From NCBI GenBank assembly GCA_040882845.1, contig JBBEAM010000016.1, positions 204,926-268,925 on the forward strand: a stretch of DNA of 64,000 nt, in the 5' to 3' direction. The notes under the pieces were generated by a model that made no database searches, was not told where the DNA came from, and saw only the letters and a program-made list of their open reading frames with translations. Shown piece after piece: positions 61,451-64,000 of this stretch. Positions within the stretch are counted from its first letter, which is position 1. Each line of letters begins with the position of its first letter. Source of the stretch: JBBEAM01 sp040882845 (GTDB taxonomy: Bacteria > Pseudomonadota > Alphaproteobacteria > Kiloniellales > DSM-21159). Made by a program: the position numbers and the translations under genes.

Positions 61451-62641
61451 ATGCACGTTCGTCATCCCATTTGGCTGCAGGGCCTCGGCACGCCGAGCGC
61501 GAAGGCCTTCGCCGTGCTCTTCGCGCTGGAGTCGCTGACCCGGGCGATCATCTCCACGGTGATCCCGTTGCAGGTCTTCCGGCTGCTCGGCGATTCCCAG
61601 CAGGTCTCGGTGGTGTTCTTCGCGGTCGGGGTCTGCGGCCTCTGCCTCAACTTCACCATCCCGCTGATCGCCCGCCTGATCAGCCGCCGCTACACCTACA
61701 GCCTGGGGGTGCTCTGCCTCGGCTGCTCGGCGATCCTGTTTCCCTACGAGATGACCGGGCTGACCGCCGCGGCCATGCTGCTCAGGGTGTTCGGCGTCGC
61801 CTGCCTGGCGATCTGCCTCAACCTCTACATCCTCGATTACATCAAGGGCCGCGACCTCAACCGCCTGGAGCCGCTGCGCCTGTTCTTCGCCGCCGGCGCC
61901 TGGACCCTGGGCCCCTGGCTCGGCGTCTTCCTCTGGACCGAGGTCGCGGCCTGGCTGCCCTTCGCGATCAGCGGCGGCAGCGCGCTCGCGCTGCTCGGCT
62001 ATTTCTGGGTTTTGCGCGCCAGCGACAACCGGATCATCATCCGCGCCCAGACCACGGCGCCGAACCCGCTGCTCAACATCGGCCGCTTCTGGGCGCAGCC
62101 GCGGCTGCGCCTGGCCTGGCTGATCGCCACCACCCGCAGCGCCTGGTGGGCGATGTTCTTCATCTACGGCCCGATCTTCGCGGTGAAAAGCGGCCTCGGC
62201 GAGCAGGCCGGCGGGCTGATGGTCTCGGCCGGCAACGCCCTGCTCTTCGCCGCGCCGCTGCTCGGCCGCGTCGCCCAGGCCAAGGGGGTGCGCTGGACCG
62301 TGGTGATCTCCTTCCTGCTCGGCGGCGGGCTGACACTGCTGGCGGCAGCCATGGCCTGGGTCGAACCGGCGCTGGGCGCCCTGCTGCTGGTGATCGCCGC
62401 GGTCTGCGCCGTCGCCCTCGACGTCACCGGCAACCTGCCCTTTCTGCGCATGGTCAAGCCCTCGCAGCGGGCCTCGATGACCACGGTCTATGTCACCTAC
62501 CGGGATTTCTCCGAGGTCGGCCCGCCGGGCGTCTTCGCCGTCCTGCTGAAGTTCTTTCCGCTGCCCGCCGTCTTTGTCGCCTCGGCGGTGTCGATGTTCG
62601 CGATGAGCTGGTTCGCCCGCTACCTGCCCCGCCGGATGTAG
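61451..62641 (+). CDS. MFS transporter
   Basis: A 396-residue major facilitator permease with about twelve hydrophobic segments. The loop motif R-L-I-S-R-R-Y-T-Y after segment 2 and Q-V-F-R-L-L-G after segment 1 are consistent with the family. Substrate unknown. The N-terminus reads M-H-V-R-H-P-I-W-L-Q-G. It is divergent from the polymerase gene and convergent with the GlxA-type regulator by one base. Confidence 0.88.
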   Translation: MHVRHPIWLQGLGTPSAKAFAVLFALESLTRAIISTVIPLQVFRLLGDSQQVSVVFFAVGVCGLCLNFTIPLIARLISRRYTYSLGVLCLGCSAILFPYEMTGLTAAAMLLRVFGVACLAICLNLYILDYIKGRDLNRLEPLRLFFAAGAWTLGPWLGVFLWTEVAAWLPFAISGGSALALLGYFWVLRASDNRIIIRAQTTAPNPLLNIGRFWAQPRLRLAWLIATTRSAWWAMFFIYGPIFAVKSGLGEQAGGLMVSAGNALLFAAPLLGRVAQAKGVRWTVVISFLLGGGLTLLAAAMAWVEPALGALLLVIAAVCAVALDVTGNLPFLRMVKPSQRASMTTVYVTYRDFSEVGPPGVFAVLLKFFPLPAVFVASAVSMFAMSWFARYLPRRM

Positions 62642-62642
62642 C

Positions 62643-63617
62643 TCAGCTGCGGCGCAGCTCGCCGGGCGCCATGCCGAAGCGCCGGCGGAAGGCGCGGGCG
62701 AAGGCCGAGGGCGAAGCGAAGCCGCAGATCAGGGCGATCTCGCTGACGGGTTTGTCGCTGCGCTGGATCAGCCGCCGCCCGGCGTTGAGCCGCAGACCCT
62801 GGTAGTAGTCGCCCGGCGTCACTCCGAAGACCGCCCTGAACAGCCGCTGCAGGCCGCGCAGCTGCAGCCCGGCGCGCCGGGCGATGACCTCGACCGGCAG
62901 CGGCGCCTCGATGTGCTGCTCCATCAGCTGGATCGCCTCGGCAAGCTTCGGCTCGCGCCAGGCCAGCCGCCCGAGAGAGACGATCTGCTGCGGATCGCTC
63001 GACAGCCGCTCCTGGTCGTAGATGAAGGTGCTGCCGACATCGAGCGCGATGCCGAGGCCGTGCTGCGCCCGGATCAGCTCCAACGCGAAGTCGAGCGCCG
63101 GGGTGGCGCCGCCGGTGGTGAAGCGGCCGCGGTCGATGACGAAGCGGTCGGGCACCGTCTCGACCCGTGGGAACTTCTGGGCGAAATCCTCCAGATCCTC
63201 CCAGTGGGTGGTCGCCCGGTAGCCGTCGAGCAGCCCGGCGCGGGCCAGGGCGTAGCTACCGGATTCGAAACCGCCGAACTGCACCCCGCGCCGCTCCAGC
63301 CGGCGCAGCGCGGCGAGCAGCTGTGGCGTTGCGGCGCGCTCCGCGTTGTAGCTGGCGACCAGGAAGACCACACCGGGCGGCGGCCCTTCCCCCAGTTTGC
63401 CATCCACCGCCAGGCTGACGCCGCTGCTGCTGGCGACCGGCCCGCCGTCGGCCGAGAGCAGCCGCCAGGCATAGAGCTGCTGCCCGGCGGCGCGGTTGGC
63501 GGCGCGCAGCGGTTCCAACAAGGCCGCGAAGGTCAGGTTGGAGAACTCCGGCAGCAGCAGGATGTCGATCTCCTGCGTCGCGGCGTCGGGCGGTCCGTCG
63601 AAGAGGGTCTGAGCCAT
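62643..63617 (-). CDS. GlxA-family AraC-type regulator
   Basis: A 324-residue regulator with an N-terminal DJ-1/PfpI-like domain (residues 15-190, with G-G-F-E-S-G-S-Y-A-L in place of the catalytic Cys region) and a C-terminal AraC DNA-binding domain (V-I-A-R-R-A-G-L-Q-L-R-G-L-Q-R-L-F, then I-C-G-F-A-S-P-S-A-F-A-R-A-F). The start at 63617 gives a family-like N-terminus. GlxA-type regulators often control quaternary-amine catabolism, including carnitine (CdhR). It is divergent from a BKACE gene, which fits that reading. Confidence 0.9.
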   Translation of the reverse strand: MAQTLFDGPPDAATQEIDILLLPEFSNLTFAALLEPLRAANRAAGQQLYAWRLLSADGGPVASSSGVSLAVDGKLGEGPPPGVVFLVASYNAERAATPQLLAALRRLERRGVQFGGFESGSYALARAGLLDGYRATTHWEDLEDFAQKFPRVETVPDRFVIDRGRFTTGGATPALDFALELIRAQHGLGIALDVGSTFIYDQERLSSDPQQIVSLGRLAWREPKLAEAIQLMEQHIEAPLPVEVIARRAGLQLRGLQRLFRAVFGVTPGDYYQGLRLNAGRRLIQRSDKPVSEIALICGFASPSAFARAFRRRFGMAPGELRRS

Positions 63618-63710
63618 CGTAATAGGTATATTCTTTGTCGCAATCGGTATCGTCAAGCGCCGCCCGCCGCTCCTACCCTGGCGCGGCACGCTGAAAAACG
63701 GGAGAGAGCG

Positions 63711-63946
63711 ATGAACTGGGAGGTCTTCGTCACCTGCGCGGTAACCGGCGCGGGCGACACCCTGAGCAAGCATCCGGAGGTACCGGTGACGCCGGAGCAG
63801 ATCGCCAGCGCCGCCATCGAGGCCGCCAAGGCCGGCGCCGCGATCGCCCATATCCACGTCCGCGACCCCGAAACCGGCAAGGGCTCGCGCGATCCCGCGC
63901 TGTTCCGCGAGGTGGTCGAGCGGGTCCGCGAAGCCGAGACCGACGG
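63711..63946 (+). pseudogene. BKACE (3-keto-5-aminohexanoate cleavage-type) gene, broken at the edge
   Basis: N-terminal part of a BKACE protein, about 78 residues. It reads N-W-E-V-F-V-T-C-A-V-T-G-A-G-D-T, then A-H-I-H-V-R-D-P-E-T-G-K-G-S-R-D, with the zinc-binding H-x-H in place, and then R-E-A-E-T-D. The next residues should be hydrophobic (about V-V-x-N-L-T), but the sequence becomes G-H-P-R-R-F-R-C, unrelated to the family. The break coincides with the start of an antisense match to isocitrate dehydrogenase. BKACE enzymes cleave beta-keto acids with acetyl-CoA; beside a GlxA regulator, dehydrocarnitine is a likely substrate. Confidence 0.7.
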
Positions 63947-64000
63947 CCACCCTCGACGGTTTCGATGCAGACGGTCTCCAGGGTCTCGGCGAACTTCGTC
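63947..64000 (-). pseudogene. icd: Antisense fragment of isocitrate dehydrogenase C-terminal region
   Basis: Read on the minus strand from 63999, the 18 codons give T-K-F-A-E-T-L-E-T-V, then C-I-E-T-V-E-G-G. This matches the conserved C-terminal region of eukaryotic-type NADP-dependent isocitrate dehydrogenase, where M-T-K-D-L-A-L should follow two residues later. Instead the match stops at 63947 and BKACE sequence begins. Gene remnant or assembly junction. Confidence 0.6.

Overview
This is GC-rich, gene-dense chromosomal DNA from an alphaproteobacterium, most likely a Rhodospirillales-type lineage. The evidence is the gene set (DUF2125, DUF4170, DUF3775 and DUF3035 proteins, a chorismate mutase-hisC-tyrA operon, ftsEX with ydcF and plsC, a CpdR-like receiver, a split PHB gene set with PhaR) and alphaproteobacterial operator types: LexA boxes of the form GTTC-N7-GTTC and CtrA boxes of the form TTAA-N7-TTAA. 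I found no tRNA, rRNA, CRISPR array, transposase or integrase.

Layout. 0-6.7 kb: small conserved proteins, an HSL-family esterase, ubiD, a MAPEG protein, pmbA and a lipid kinase. 6.8-8.7 kb: a metallophosphoesterase/glycosyltransferase pair resembling the phosphate-starvation lipid-remodelling pair plcP-agt, preceded by a good PhoB box. 8.7-26 kb: housekeeping genes (M23 peptidase, xseA, purD, tadA, an rRNA pseudouridine synthase, rsmD, Lrp with a LysE exporter, mutL, pgi, two M16 peptidases, a DUF3035 lipoprotein, lspA, ileS). 26-27.1 kb: DinB-like protein and phaJ. 27.3-30.2 kb: an AT-richer accessory island. 30.2-46.8 kb: amino-acid, division, envelope and glutathione-related genes. 46.8-57.9 kb: a coiled-coil/DUF4197 protein, phaB, dacB, a class III cyclase, phaA, phaC, phaE, phaR and a PAS-GGDEF-EAL protein. 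58-64 kb: XRE regulator, sufE, HD protein, Y-family polymerase, MFS permease, GlxA-type regulator and a BKACE gene that is broken at the window edge.

The best candidate for an undescribed system is the island at 27349-30152. It looks like one self-contained transcription unit: a perfect alphaproteobacterial LexA box, a 552-residue protein built like a polymorphic toxin (disordered N-terminus, hydrophobic middle, proline-rich linker, basic AT-rich C-terminal domain), a second unrecognised gene, and an intrinsic terminator over the last stop codon. The Y-family polymerase at 59976-61244 carries the same box in its promoter and acts as an internal control for SOS regulation. I read the island as an SOS-induced toxin or bacteriocin-like pair, with function unproven.

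Regulatory threads link distant genes. TTGCAGCGCA-type PhaR sites lie upstream of phaJ and phaA, and a related but less regular site lies between phaE and phaR. An FNR-type box precedes phaB. CtrA boxes precede the CpdR-like receiver and the c-di-GMP/XRE divergent pair. Four copies of a palindromic repeat of up to 115 bp all lie between convergent genes, and their terminal TAG often serves as the stop codon.
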